From assembly GCA_019359695.1 (NCBI GenBank), contig JAHHGV010000019.1:62001-126000 (forward strand): DNA of 64,000 bases, read 5' to 3'. The stretch is from Brasilonema angustatum HA4187-MV1. GTDB taxonomy: Bacteria; Cyanobacteriota; Cyanobacteriia; Cyanobacteriales; Nostocaceae. Of this stretch, positions 24,495 to 33,335 are shown one piece after another (positions within the stretch are counted from its first letter, which is position 1; each line of letters begins with the position of its first letter). The notes below the pieces were generated by a model, which saw only the letters and a program-made list of their open reading frames with translations, ran no database searches and was not told the origin of the DNA. A program made the position numbers and the translations under genes.

Positions 24495-26795
24495 CTACAG
24501 ACACCCCATTGCTGTTTGTACTTTCTCAACTTGTTTGGGTGCTTGCATTTCTTGGAAAAGTGCGATCGCTCGCTCAAAGTGTTCCTCACTCTTTGGCTGC
24601 TCACCCATCTTTTGATAAGTTAATGCAATTTGATAGTAAGCCTCTGCTAAGTCCCATTTAGCGCCTATTTCATCTAAAACTTTGATTCCTTCTTGATGAC
24701 AAGCTACTGCTTTTTCAAATTCTCCTTGTTCTCTATACAACTGTGCTAAACCAATTAAAGCTTTAGTTTTCGCTTGAGGATAAGGACTGTTTTCAGCATA
24801 AAAAATATTTTTTTGATAGATATCAAATGATTTTTGTATTTCTCCTAAATTTCTATAGGCTATTAATAAGTAAAATAATCTATACTCTGTTACCCATGAA
24901 GGTAGCCCTTCTTCTGGTAGTCTATTGTAGAGGTAATTAGCAATCTCAATTGCTTCTTCTGTTCGTCCCAACCATGAATTTAAAAATGCTAGGTAAAACA
25001 AAGCAGATGGAGCATATTTCTCATAATTAAGTTCATCGCAAAGTTCAACAACTCGCATGAGAGTTGTTACTGCTTCTTCGAGTTCCCAAAAACCAATTCT
25101 ACAAATACCGATAGTTAATAACGAGTTGATTCTTATTAATTGAAGTTTTTTTACCGTCTCATTGTCGTTTTCTTGTGGCATGGATTGTAAGCAGGTGCTT
25201 GCTATTTCCCTTGCTTGCTCACAATACTGGATGGCTTGATGAATGTCGCCTTTGAGCCAATATATAGCACCTAATGTGTGATAAAGTTTGGCACGACGGC
25301 ACCCTCGATTAAGTTTATCTAAAATCTCGTTGATTGCATCGGTTATTGGTATTAATAAACCTCGTTTGTAAAATGATCGCCCAAGAGATTCATGAGTTCC
25401 CCATTTATTATTTCTTTGTCTGATGATGATATCTGCGGCTTGTTCAAAGTCTTCAATAACGACATAGTGATAATAAGCTTCCAAGGCTCTTAATGCATCT
25501 TTTGTACCTTGAACTGTTTTCACACTATTTGTCCAAAAATCGGCAGCTTTGCGGTTTGCTCTCTCCCATTCTCCACTCAGTCGTAACCGAGCGATCGCTT
25601 CCGTCAAAATGACTGGATGTAAGCAGTATTCTCCTTTACCACATTCTACCAAAGACCGAGCGCGCAAGCTATTAACCACCCGCCGACGTTGCGACTCTGG
25701 CACATCCCACAGTAAACAAAGAAGTCCATCAATTGGTACATAAGGCACATCTTGATAGCGGTAGCATCCCAAACGATAGAGAAGCCGATATGCTTCAGGA
25801 TCAATTTCTTGCAGGCGGTTAAACTGAGTGACAACTAAATTTTTTAACTCTTGTTCAATCAACAAATCATCCTGAGTGACATGCCAATAAGCATCTATAT
25901 CACATTCAAAATCTGCGCGAATCACACCGCTGATGATTCGCATTGCTTTGGCATTGCCTCCATATGCTCTGCATATTTCACGCAGCCCTGTAGAATCAGG
26001 ATGGGGATTAATGTTGCGACTAGCAAAAAACTGTCTCCATGCCGACTCGTCCAAACCCCTGAGCATATAAAAGTTCACATCAACGCTAGCTTCGCATAAG
26101 CGTTCACGGCTAGTGATCAGTGTGATGGAATTCATTGCTGGATCTGCCAAAAGCCTCAATAATTCTACATAATGGCGATGAGGCTCAATGAATGTTCTAT
26201 TGATATCTAAAGCAGTTTCGAGATTGTCGATTAATATACCGATTCTTCTGGTTTGATCTCGAAGTATCCGGTTCAGTCTCAACAAATTGATCCCTAGACT
26301 GCGCCCTGGTTCTTCATCAAAGTCTCGCCATAACCATTCAGCAACTACGCTCTCTACAGAAATGATGTTTTGGGGTTCCGTAGCCATCGACAGTTCTAAA
26401 AGTTTGAAACCCCTACTTTCAAAATATTTACGAGCTAGTCTTGTTTTGCCTACGCCACCCTCACCTTGGATAACAATAATCTTTGCGCTTTGGTTAATCA
26501 TATCGTTGAGTTGGGCGATCGCCTCCTCACGCCCAACAAAATCAGGATCATGCTTAGTAATAGGAATTTGACTATGCTCAATAATATCTTGCCAGCTTGT
26601 CACCCCTACAGCCTCACAAATCTGTATAAAAGTTTGTCTGTGAATTGACTCCCTTGCCCAAAACCGCTTCAAAGTTGCTTTTGAGGTTAATGCTGTCTGC
26701 CACCAAATATCAGCAGTTTTATTCCAGCCCATTCTCAGCCTAGCTTGCTCGACAATTTTTAGCCCTCGTGTAGATGCTCTCACAGAATCCGCCAT
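24495..26795 (-). CDS. STAND-type NTPase (NB-ARC) with N-terminal helical domain and TPR repeats
   Basis: A 766-residue three-part protein. Residues 1-70 form a helical, DNA-binding-like domain found at the front of many cyanobacterial STAND proteins (RLRMGWNKTADIWWQTALTS). The NB-ARC/AAA core holds Walker A GEGGVGKT at 111-118, Walker B RIGILIDNLE near 190 and the sensor ITSRERL near 230. From about residue 500 onward TPR repeats continue to the end. STAND proteins are signal switches that oligomerise on ligand binding; related proteins act in anti-phage defence or regulation. A 12-base tandem repeat lies just upstream of its start. Function beyond this is not assignable. Confidence 0.88.
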   Translation of the reverse strand: MADSVRASTRGLKIVEQARLRMGWNKTADIWWQTALTSKATLKRFWARESIHRQTFIQICEAVGVTSWQDIIEHSQIPITKHDPDFVGREEAIAQLNDMINQSAKIIVIQGEGGVGKTRLARKYFESRGFKLLELSMATEPQNIISVESVVAEWLWRDFDEEPGRSLGINLLRLNRILRDQTRRIGILIDNLETALDINRTFIEPHRHYVELLRLLADPAMNSITLITSRERLCEASVDVNFYMLRGLDESAWRQFFASRNINPHPDSTGLREICRAYGGNAKAMRIISGVIRADFECDIDAYWHVTQDDLLIEQELKNLVVTQFNRLQEIDPEAYRLLYRLGCYRYQDVPYVPIDGLLCLLWDVPESQRRRVVNSLRARSLVECGKGEYCLHPVILTEAIARLRLSGEWERANRKAADFWTNSVKTVQGTKDALRALEAYYHYVVIEDFEQAADIIIRQRNNKWGTHESLGRSFYKRGLLIPITDAINEILDKLNRGCRRAKLYHTLGAIYWLKGDIHQAIQYCEQAREIASTCLQSMPQENDNETVKKLQLIRINSLLTIGICRIGFWELEEAVTTLMRVVELCDELNYEKYAPSALFYLAFLNSWLGRTEEAIEIANYLYNRLPEEGLPSWVTEYRLFYLLIAYRNLGEIQKSFDIYQKNIFYAENSPYPQAKTKALIGLAQLYREQGEFEKAVACHQEGIKVLDEIGAKWDLAEAYYQIALTYQKMGEQPKSEEHFERAIALFQEMQAPKQVEKVQTAMGCL

Positions 26796-26880
26796 TTTTC
26801 AAAAATTTCGCATCATCTTTCTTCTTATGTTACATTTGCTCTGGTGTTCGATAGCAACTAACGTAATAACCGAGCCAACT

Positions 26881-26922
26881 GAGCTAAATAGTGAGCTAAA
26901 AATTGAGCTAAATAGTGAGCCT
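26881..26922. repeat. 12-base tandem repeat upstream of the STAND gene
   Basis: GAGCTAAATAGT, GAGCTAAAAATT, GAGCTAAATAGT and GAGCC follow one another in the 160-base space between two divergent genes. The position between two promoters makes a regulatory or length-variable role possible. Confidence 0.7.
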
Positions 26923-26954
26923 TCAAAGCTAATTACTTCAGTCATTCTGAAAAT

Positions 26955-27248
26955 ATGGATGTTTTACCTTTCATAAATGAGGCTTTTAGCATGAAATCTC
27001 CTATTTGCAATAATGAGTGTACTCACGATAATTGTCCGTTCATGAGTGATCCTTACAATCCCAACAGACAGGTGTGTGTCAAATGTGGACAGGACTACTT
27101 TTTTCGCCGCAATGGTTTTAGCAATTTTCTTGTCATAGCAGCTGTGCTTGTCTGCCTAATGCTGGTGATTCAAGCCGTGATGAGCAATCACCGTCAAACT
27201 ATCGACTCTCAATTTGAAATAGAAACTCCTGTGCAAACGATGAAATAA
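26955..27248 (+). CDS. Small zinc-ribbon-like membrane protein, unknown function
   Basis: A 97-residue protein. The N-terminal half carries cysteine pairs (CNNECTHDNC near residue 18 and CVKCGQDYFFRR near residue 41) that could bind zinc. A single helix follows (FLVIAAVLVCLMLVIQAVM, about 57-76) and then a short polar tail. Five of its six N-terminal cysteines/histidines are spaced as in zinc ribbons. It may be cotranscribed with the small membrane protein 58 bases downstream. A shorter form from the ATG at 26991 (MKSPIC) is plausible. Unrecognised. Confidence 0.6.
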   Translation: MDVLPFINEAFSMKSPICNNECTHDNCPFMSDPYNPNRQVCVKCGQDYFFRRNGFSNFLVIAAVLVCLMLVIQAVMSNHRQTIDSQFEIETPVQTMK

Positions 27249-27306
27249 CAAGTACGTCTTGCTTGTCTCAAATATTAACAGTATATCTTTACCTATTTTC
27301 CGATCC

Positions 27307-27540
27307 ATGAAAACTATCATAGATGACCGTAGTCGTCTTCTCAAGTTGGCTTCTAAGTGCCTCAAATATTTCTTGATTGTCATATTCGGCTTTGCGATCG
27401 CCTACCTAATGTCACTCTGTTTTGGTTTGTTACATATAGCCACCATCCTACTACCCCTGGTAGGAAGTTGGTTGTGGCGAGTGGGAATTCTCTTATTATG
27501 TTTGCTAGCAATAGCTGTCATTTCAGAGTCATTACGTTAA
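27307..27540 (+). CDS. Small two-helix membrane protein, unknown function
   Basis: A 77-residue protein from the ATG at 27307: a basic N-terminal stretch (MKTIIDDRSRLLKLASKCLK), then two hydrophobic helices (about 22-45 and 50-72). The ORF could extend 16 codons upstream from a poor start, but the ATG gives a better membrane-protein layout with a positively charged cytoplasmic end. It is the second of a pair of small membrane genes. I do not recognise the family. Confidence 0.5.
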   Translation: MKTIIDDRSRLLKLASKCLKYFLIVIFGFAIAYLMSLCFGLLHIATILLPLVGSWLWRVGILLLCLLAIAVISESLR

Positions 27541-27612
27541 AAAATGAGGAGTAAAGAAGTGAGGATAATTTTCCCTCATTCCCAGCCTACGGCTCGCTGC
27601 GCTAACACTCCC

Positions 27613-28554
27613 TTATTCTCCTCTGCGTTTGGCATCCAAAAACTTGAGTTGCCCATATAAACAAGAAATTTGCGGTAAATTCACACCTGCAGCTTGTGCC
27701 ATTCGTAACGGATTGCCGAAAATTGCCTCTACCTCCAAGGGACGGCGTTCGTCATAATCTATTTTCATGCTGGTACGATACGGCTTCATCTTCACGGTAT
27801 AATCGAGCATTGTTTGAATGAAACTGTCGGGGATTATGCTATCGCAACTCTTTGCCCCTGCCACTACTTCATACATCAGCTGTTCCACTAACTTGCGGGT
27901 GTGAACATTTGCCATTAATTCATTGGTTGTAGCGTCGAGAATAACAGAAAGCCCATTATATGGAATATTCCACACCAGTTTTTTCCAACGCGCCAACAGC
28001 AAGTCTTCAGTTAATTCAATAACGATACCAGCACTTTCAAAATCTTCACCAATTTGCCGCATCCGTTGTGTGATACCAGCTGGATAATAGTTAGCTGCAT
28101 ACTCCCCTAAGGTAATTTGTCCATAATCCAGGTGGCAGATATGTCCAGATCCTACTTTATTTGAACATAAAAAGCACAGCCCACCAATAACCTTATCACT
28201 ACCGACAATTTCAGCAACTTCCTCCTCCACACCAAGTCCATTCTGCAAAACCAACACTACACCATCATCCTTGAGCACAGGTGGTAACATTTTAGGCAGC
28301 AAATGGTTTTGCGTCGTCTTGAGTGCAATAACTACGACATCACATTGAGGCATCTTTTCCACATCGTCGTAAGCATTAACTTGCGGTAAGCTGAAGTCGC
28401 CGTCAACAGACTCAATAATCAAACCATGTTGGCTGACGTGTTCGTAATCGCTATGCAGCAAAAAGTGGACATTTAAGCCAGCTTTTTGCAGTCTACCACC
28501 GTAAAAGCCACCTAATGCACCAGTTCCCAGTATGGCGTACGTGCGTTTGGACAT
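27613..28554 (-). CDS. panE: 2-dehydropantoate 2-reductase family protein (PanE/ApbA-like)
   Basis: About 313 residues from the ATG at 28554 (one four codons earlier is possible). An N-terminal NADP-binding Rossmann fold starts YAILGTGALGGFYGGRLQ. The middle segments VVIALKTTQNHLL, LVLQNGLGVEEEV and the lysine helix WKKLVWNIPYNGLS are typical of ketopantoate reductases, which make pantoate for coenzyme A. Cyanobacteria often carry several members, some not involved in pantothenate synthesis, so the substrate is not certain. The tail contains the conserved KPYRTSMKIDYDERRPLEVE segment. Monocistronic, divergent from the NACHT gene. Confidence 0.8.
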   Translation of the reverse strand: MSKRTYAILGTGALGGFYGGRLQKAGLNVHFLLHSDYEHVSQHGLIIESVDGDFSLPQVNAYDDVEKMPQCDVVVIALKTTQNHLLPKMLPPVLKDDGVVLVLQNGLGVEEEVAEIVGSDKVIGGLCFLCSNKVGSGHICHLDYGQITLGEYAANYYPAGITQRMRQIGEDFESAGIVIELTEDLLLARWKKLVWNIPYNGLSVILDATTNELMANVHTRKLVEQLMYEVVAGAKSCDSIIPDSFIQTMLDYTVKMKPYRTSMKIDYDERRPLEVEAIFGNPLRMAQAAGVNLPQISCLYGQLKFLDAKRRGE

Positions 28555-28603
28555 GAAGGACATCAATTATATTTTCTGCGATTATCCTACAGCAAAGCTG
28601 AGA

Positions 28604-28664
28604 TAAGGTTTTGATTCACGTGATTGATGGAGTTATTTTGATTTCTTTCTTTACATTTTTTTTA
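28604..28664 (+). other. Paralogous empty site of the TATAGGA element
   Basis: The text GGTTTTGATTCACGTGATTG, then a TGG and AGTTATTTTGATTTCTTTC followed by TTTACATTTTTTTTAA, matches 33314-33505 on both sides of the mobile element at 33336-33470, without the element. It lies about 120 bases before the NACHT gene. Confidence 0.75.
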
Positions 28665-28782
28665 ATAGCGCCTGATCTGTTGATTTTCTTCCTATTACGC
28701 TAATCTCTAAATATATCCTGGCAACGTGTTACTCACGCTGTAGTACTTTTTAAGTCCTTCTTCTAATTTGTAAGGAGCACAA

Positions 28783-29226
28783 GTGGTTGACTGGAAGCCA
28801 TATCTACAATCAATTTGCGCTACTTACGATCAGTTGTGGGAAGTTTACACTCTCACAGATGTTGTGGGTAAAAAGCATGACAGCCAGGTGAGAAAATCTC
28901 TATTGTTAGATTTACAGGCGATCGCAATTAAACCAGAAGCAATTAAACCAGAAGCAGTTAAACCAGAAGCAGTTAAACCAGAAGCAGTTAAACCAGAGAA
29001 GGAACTATTATCAGAAGCAAGCGAAAAAAGGGAAATATTAAATGTTCTGGAAGGCTTGCGGAAATATGCATCAGAACATGTATTGTTAATCGGTCGTCCA
29101 GGTTCGGGAAAATCGACAGCTTTGATGCGTTTGTTGTTAGAACAAGTAGAACAAGCGCAAAAATTTGGAGACAAAGCAGACAAGGGGAATGAAACTGTTG
29201 GTGGGAAAACCCAAATCCCCGTCCTG
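28783..29226 (+). pseudogene. NACHT-family STAND NTPase, N-terminal exon (broken by group II intron)
   Basis: The first 148 codons of a NACHT NTPase. The start is a GTG after AAGGAGCACAA, and the opening MVDWKPYLQSICATYDQLWE is typical of cyanobacterial NACHT proteins. Residues 50-74 are five or six tandem KPEA(I/V) repeats encoded by 15-base units, a flexible linker. Walker A reads GRPGSGKST near residue 105. At 29226 the reading frame enters an antisense group II intron. Skipping 29227-30824 joins PVL to VELRYYQ in frame, which restores the normal family sequence. Because the intron is antisense it cannot be spliced from this gene's mRNA; only a truncated protein ending inside the intron (stop near 29367) is expected. 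Confidence 0.85.
28932..28996 (+). repeat. 15-base coding tandem repeat (KPEA linker)
   Basis: Units of AAACCAGAAGCARTT repeat about five times in frame and encode KPEAI/KPEAV. The repeat lies between the N-terminal helix and the NACHT P-loop. Copy number could vary among strains. Confidence 0.85.
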
Positions 29227-30823
29227 GTAGAGTCGAGAGGAGGTATTATCCTCCGTCCCTCTCTGTTAGATCCGGACGTGCCCATTTCTGTGCATCCGGC
29301 TCCCGATGTTCTAGGGTTTTCCCTTGCTCATGTGGATGTAATCGTGACAGCTTTCATGTACTGCTAGAAGGTTTTTAATTTTCCAGTTGTTATGGTCGCC
29401 GTCAATGTGGTGTAGGTGAATTCGTTCTTCGCTGAACGTTCCTAGCCCACAATGCCCACATGCATGGTGTTGCCGTTTTAAGGCTTTAGAGGTTTCCCCG
29501 TCATAGAGTTTACTATTACGATTGCTCCAGTACGGGATGTCTCCGTCATATGGTGATTTTTCGCCTTGGACGTTAACAAATTTGTTTTCGGAGTAAGGAA
29601 CGTTTGGGAATGCCTTGTCTAGTAATTTCTTACTAGAATGTCGGTTATTCTTTGCTTCCTTATTGAACTTCTTAAACGCTCTTGTTTCAATGTGGTACAA
29701 CGAATTTCGCGAACCATCCATCTTGCAGTAGCGGTGGTAGTTTCTCCAACCCCTAACCAAGGGAGCTAATTTCTCGGCTTTGACCTCGGAACCATAGTTA
29801 GAGCAGTTGACGATGGTTTTTACTTTCTGTCGGAATGCTTTGAAGTTGTTCTCAGAAGGAACACATCTGAACTTTCCGTTACTTTGCACTTTGAAGTGCC
29901 AGCCAAGGAAATCAAACCCATCTGTCGTTGCGGTTATCTTAGTCTTCTTTTCACTGATGTTCATTCCCCTTTCTGCAAGGAACTGGTTTATTCTTTCAAG
30001 TATTTCATTTGCATCATCTTCAGGTCTGAGTATTATTACCATGTCATCCGCAGTCTTTTTACCAGCATTTAGCTGTGTTACTTGACGAATAGCCAGTAGC
30101 CGCGCAGCCCTGGATTTCAGAATCAGTTTCTGGAGTGACCGCGCTTTCCACGTATCTCCTGCTTTAACTGCTTTGAACACTCTTACTTGCAGACGGAATA
30201 AGTCACGTCGGAATTTCTTCCAAGGTAGCTTGCTCCAGGATTCACTAGTATTATTACTGTGTCTAATCATGTTCTGACTCCTAAGAATGTTTTCTGAACA
30301 CCTCAGACCAATTACGGTCTGTCCTACCCGAATCAAAGGGATTCTGTCGCTCGTCTGACTTACCTGGGTTTCGACCGTTCCCAAGACCTTTGATTCGTTT
30401 TTCTTCGTTCCCCGGAATGGGATTGGTATGTGTCGTCAGGTGGAACCAATTCAACCGCTAGAATCCCTTACTCTTGCCGCTTGACCCACGATTCATCGGC
30501 GGGATTTTCTCTAGCAAAGTCAGGGGGGTTTTTGTTATGCCCTGCTTCGGAGTAGGTTGCTTTTTTAGGTTCTGTTTTCACCTTGTACACTCCCTATTAG
30601 CGCCAGTGCCAGCCCATAACGACCGTCTGATTGCGCCCTGTTCCCGGCTTCACTCTGCGAAGTCCGAGTTCGCTCGGTGCGGGCAGGTAAGGAGTCACCT
30701 CTGAGTTTGAGGGAGAGGGCTTTCACCTCCATCTTTTCCGGAGTTCAACTCGACATTTTGATACCGAGTTGGTTAGCTTATGTACGGACTGTTTACCGTG
30801 ATTCAGCTAACAACGAATCGCAC
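29227..30823 (-). mobile_element. Group II intron with internally deleted reverse transcriptase, antisense in a NACHT gene
   Basis: The minus-strand 5' end GTGCGATTCGTTG (30823) leads into about 550 bases of structured 5' RNA, then the intron ORF (29311-30270). Domain V follows with GAGCCGGATGCACAGAAAT (about 29303-29270), and the intron ends in CGACTCTAC (29227). The RNA domains look largely complete, unlike the copy in tnpB, so splicing with a maturase supplied in trans is conceivable. It lies opposite to the host gene. One additional base (30824) precedes GTGCG at the insertion junction. Confidence 0.88.
29311..30270 (-). CDS. ltrA: Group II intron-encoded protein with the RT core deleted
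   Basis: About 319 residues from an ATG with a good TAGGAGTCAGAAC site. Residues 10-70 are the start of the reverse transcriptase (RRDLFRLQVRVFKAVKAGD, then ARLLAIRQVTQLNAGKK). The frame then jumps straight to TADDMVIILRPEDDANEIL, the end of RT motif 5, so roughly 200 residues holding motifs 1-4 are missing and the Y of YADD is T. The maturase X domain (FLGWHFKVQSNGKFRC) and an HNH endonuclease (HLHHIDGDHNNWK) follow. The deletion is in frame. Reverse transcription is not possible; RNA binding and DNA cleavage may remain. Confidence 0.85.
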   Translation of the reverse strand: MIRHSNNTSESWSKLPWKKFRRDLFRLQVRVFKAVKAGDTWKARSLQKLILKSRAARLLAIRQVTQLNAGKKTADDMVIILRPEDDANEILERINQFLAERGMNISEKKTKITATTDGFDFLGWHFKVQSNGKFRCVPSENNFKAFRQKVKTIVNCSNYGSEVKAEKLAPLVRGWRNYHRYCKMDGSRNSLYHIETRAFKKFNKEAKNNRHSSKKLLDKAFPNVPYSENKFVNVQGEKSPYDGDIPYWSNRNSKLYDGETSKALKRQHHACGHCGLGTFSEERIHLHHIDGDHNNWKIKNLLAVHESCHDYIHMSKGKP

Positions 30824-30824
30824 C

Positions 30825-32537
30825 GTGGAACTCCGTTACTACCAAACCTCAATTATCGATCTCATCAAAGACTTTCTCTATCGTCATGACCCCAGTTTAC
30901 CCATCGACGGCGAAAAAACCAAAACCATCGAAGAATTATTGCGACAAGGGCAATTTTTACTGCTACTCGACGGTGTAAACGAATTACCGTCATCTGAAGC
31001 CAGACGAGATTTACAAAAATTTCGCCAAGATTTCCACAAAACCACACCGATGATTTTTACAACGCGGGATTTGGGGGTGGGTGGTGATTTAGAAATCAGC
31101 AAAAAACTGGAAATGCAACCTCTGACGGAAACCCAGATGCGAGATTTCGTGCGGGGGTATCTCCCAGAGGTGGGAGAACAAATGTTGAAGCAGTTAGGGG
31201 GAAGGTTAAGGGAGTTTGGCGAAACACCTCTGCTGTTAATGATGCTTTGTTCGGTGTTTGCTAGCAACCAGAATAAATTACCGCCGAATTTAGGTTCCGT
31301 GTTTCGTCGCTTCACAGAAATTTATGACGATCAACTCAAGCAAGATGTCCCGATTTCTGAAGAATCTCGTCGTTGGCGGAAGCGGTTGTTGCAGCATTTA
31401 GCTTGGGTGATGATGGGAGGAAACCCGGATTGTAGAGACGTTACATTTACGTGCTCTACATCGACGGAATTTTTGGTTGCTATACCCCGACAGCAAGCCG
31501 AGGAAATATTCACGGAATTTCTCGAAGGTAAAGTTGCTTGTGCCGCAGATAATGCGATCGCTTGGTTAGATGATTTACTCAAGCATCACCTGATCCAATT
31601 AAGAGCAGAAAATAAAATCGAGTTTCGCCATCAACTTATGCAAGAGTATTACGCTGCAGAAAGGTTTTTGCAGGAAATATCAAAGCTGAGTGATGATGAA
31701 TTGCAATGGGATTATTTAAATTATTTGAAATGGACAGAACCCGCAGCGTTGATGATGGAGTTGTTGGATGATGAAGGTTTGGCGCTGCGAGTTGTGAAGT
31801 TGGCGTTGCAGGTTGATTGGCAGTTAGGGGCAAGGTTAGCGGGGGAAGTTAAATTAGAGTGGCAAAAGAAAACAGTTGGGTTGATTTGTGATTTGGGTTT
31901 ACCGCGATTGTTGGAAATTAGATTGTTGGGAATTACAAAGTCTAATGCTGCTATAACTTTGCTAATTCAAAACCTACAAGATGAAGATTTGGATATTTAC
32001 GAATATGCCATGTCAGCGTTGCTGGAAATTGGTTATGATATTGCAAAAATGGCACTAATTCAGTTAACGCAAAATGAAGATTTATCTATTTACGAATTGG
32101 ATTATGATCACATATTAAGTATGATTCCGCCTTTCCAAACCATTTTTTTTAATGAAGATTGTCATGACACAACTAATATACCAAACGTTAAAATAAAAGA
32201 TGAAGTTATATTTAAACCAAAAATAAATGATATTGATATTTTTTCTATAGATAAAAGTCAGAACATCATAAATTACGACATAGCCGTACCAGAAGTAATC
32301 CATAAACTTAAATCAGAGGATGCACATATTCGTAAGATCGCCTTTGAGAAATTAAAAAGTATTTATTCTCCAGAAGCAATCAATTCATTAATAAGTTATT
32401 TACACAACGAAGATGATAGTCTAATTCGCTATCAACTTATTTCAACATTGAAAAATATCGTTTCTGAATCAGATGTGCCTGTACTAGTTAAATTATTACA
32501 AGATATTGCAAGGTGCAGCCAACCAACCAGGAGATAA
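30825..32537 (+). pseudogene. NACHT-family STAND NTPase, C-terminal exon with HEAT repeats
   Basis: 570 codons continuing the protein broken at 29226. It starts VELRYYQTSIIDLIKDFL; Walker B reads FLLLLDGVNELP, and sensor 1 MIFTTRD follows. The winged-helix region runs to about PRQQAEEIFTEFLEGK. The rest is alpha-helical HEAT/Armadillo-like repeats (LLIQNLQDEDLDIYEYAMSAL; VIHKLKSEDAHIRKIAFEKL). A late A/T-rich segment (32150-32270) looks less conserved. Near 32510 the frame runs into foreign sequence and stops at 32537 after SQPTRR, so the C terminus is also truncated. NACHT-HEAT proteins are candidate defence or signalling switches. Confidence 0.82.
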
Positions 32538-32847
32538 AGTGGTACGGATTTCGCATTTAATGAATTATTTAGGGAAAACCGTTCCCGAAAGCGCACAACA
32601 ATTATATAAAGAGGAACAAACCCCATTTTTTGACTTTGCAACTGAAGATTTCCCCGTCGCATTGTTACGCGGAGGTAAAGGTTTACCTCAAGAGGGATGG
32701 GATAACGTGAAAACAGAAGCGCAAGAAAACATTCGCAGTATCAGCAATCAAGTTAATAATGGGGTGGGGATTGTTGGTGATAGAAATATTGGCTTAAATA
32801 TAGGTACTGCCGGAAATATTACATTTGGTGATATTTCTTCTGGATGA
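32506..32847 (+). pseudogene. C-terminal fragment of another gene fused behind the NACHT gene
   Basis: A 113-codon frame begins without a proper start inside the NACHT tail. It reads GAANQPGDKVVRISHLMNYL, then a QLYKEEQTPFFDFATEDFPVALL stretch (quoted in part), GGKGLP, and ends in the Gly/Asn-rich NIGLNIGTAGNITFGDI. The beginning has no domain of its own, so this is the back half of a longer protein. The FFDFATEDFPVALL pattern reminds me of C termini of cyanobacterial caspase-like (peptidase C14) proteins, but this is a weak recollection. The join to the NACHT gene is out of frame. Confidence 0.5.
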
Positions 32848-32979
32848 TAGCAATTGAAAATAATGCTGACTTAAATTTACGACTGATTAAAATGATACAA
32901 CCATCTATAGATTGAATTGACTCAGATCTTGCACCATACTTTTCGTCCGCCAAAAAATAAATTTCTTGGCTCAAAGTCG

Positions 32980-33151
32980 AAGTCCGTTAAAACGGACTGA
33001 GTAAGTTTTCCAGGAGGCACTGCGTTGGGGAGCCAGTACTGCAGGAGGGTTTCCCTCCGTAGGTATCTGGCATCCGGGTTTCCCGACTTGAAGCATGTGC
33101 CGTTCCGTTTTAACGGACTTGGTTTATTAGCCCAGAACTTGAGTTCTGGGC
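32980..33151. repeat. Composite palindromic element with 17-bp inverted ends plus hairpin
   Basis: AAGTCCGTTAAAACGGA (32980-32996) is exactly inverted at 33104-33120, and each end is itself palindromic. The interior carries a GGGAGCCAGTACTGC/GGTATCTGGC module related to the inside of the element at 7761-7922. Directly after it, GCCCAGAAC and GTTCTGGGC (33130-33151) form another hairpin. Confidence 0.7.
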
Positions 33152-33335
33152 GTACTCAGCCGGAGGTGCAAGATCTGAATTGACGCTCCGACACCTACAT
33201 GAATATCACAGCGTGCGCGCTGCCTACGGCACACTGCGCTAATATTTCCATCAAAAACCGTGGAATTCTTGTGTCATGGAGATTTTAGCAAACTTACCCT
33301 CAGCAGCATCATAGGGTTTTGATTCACGTGATTGA

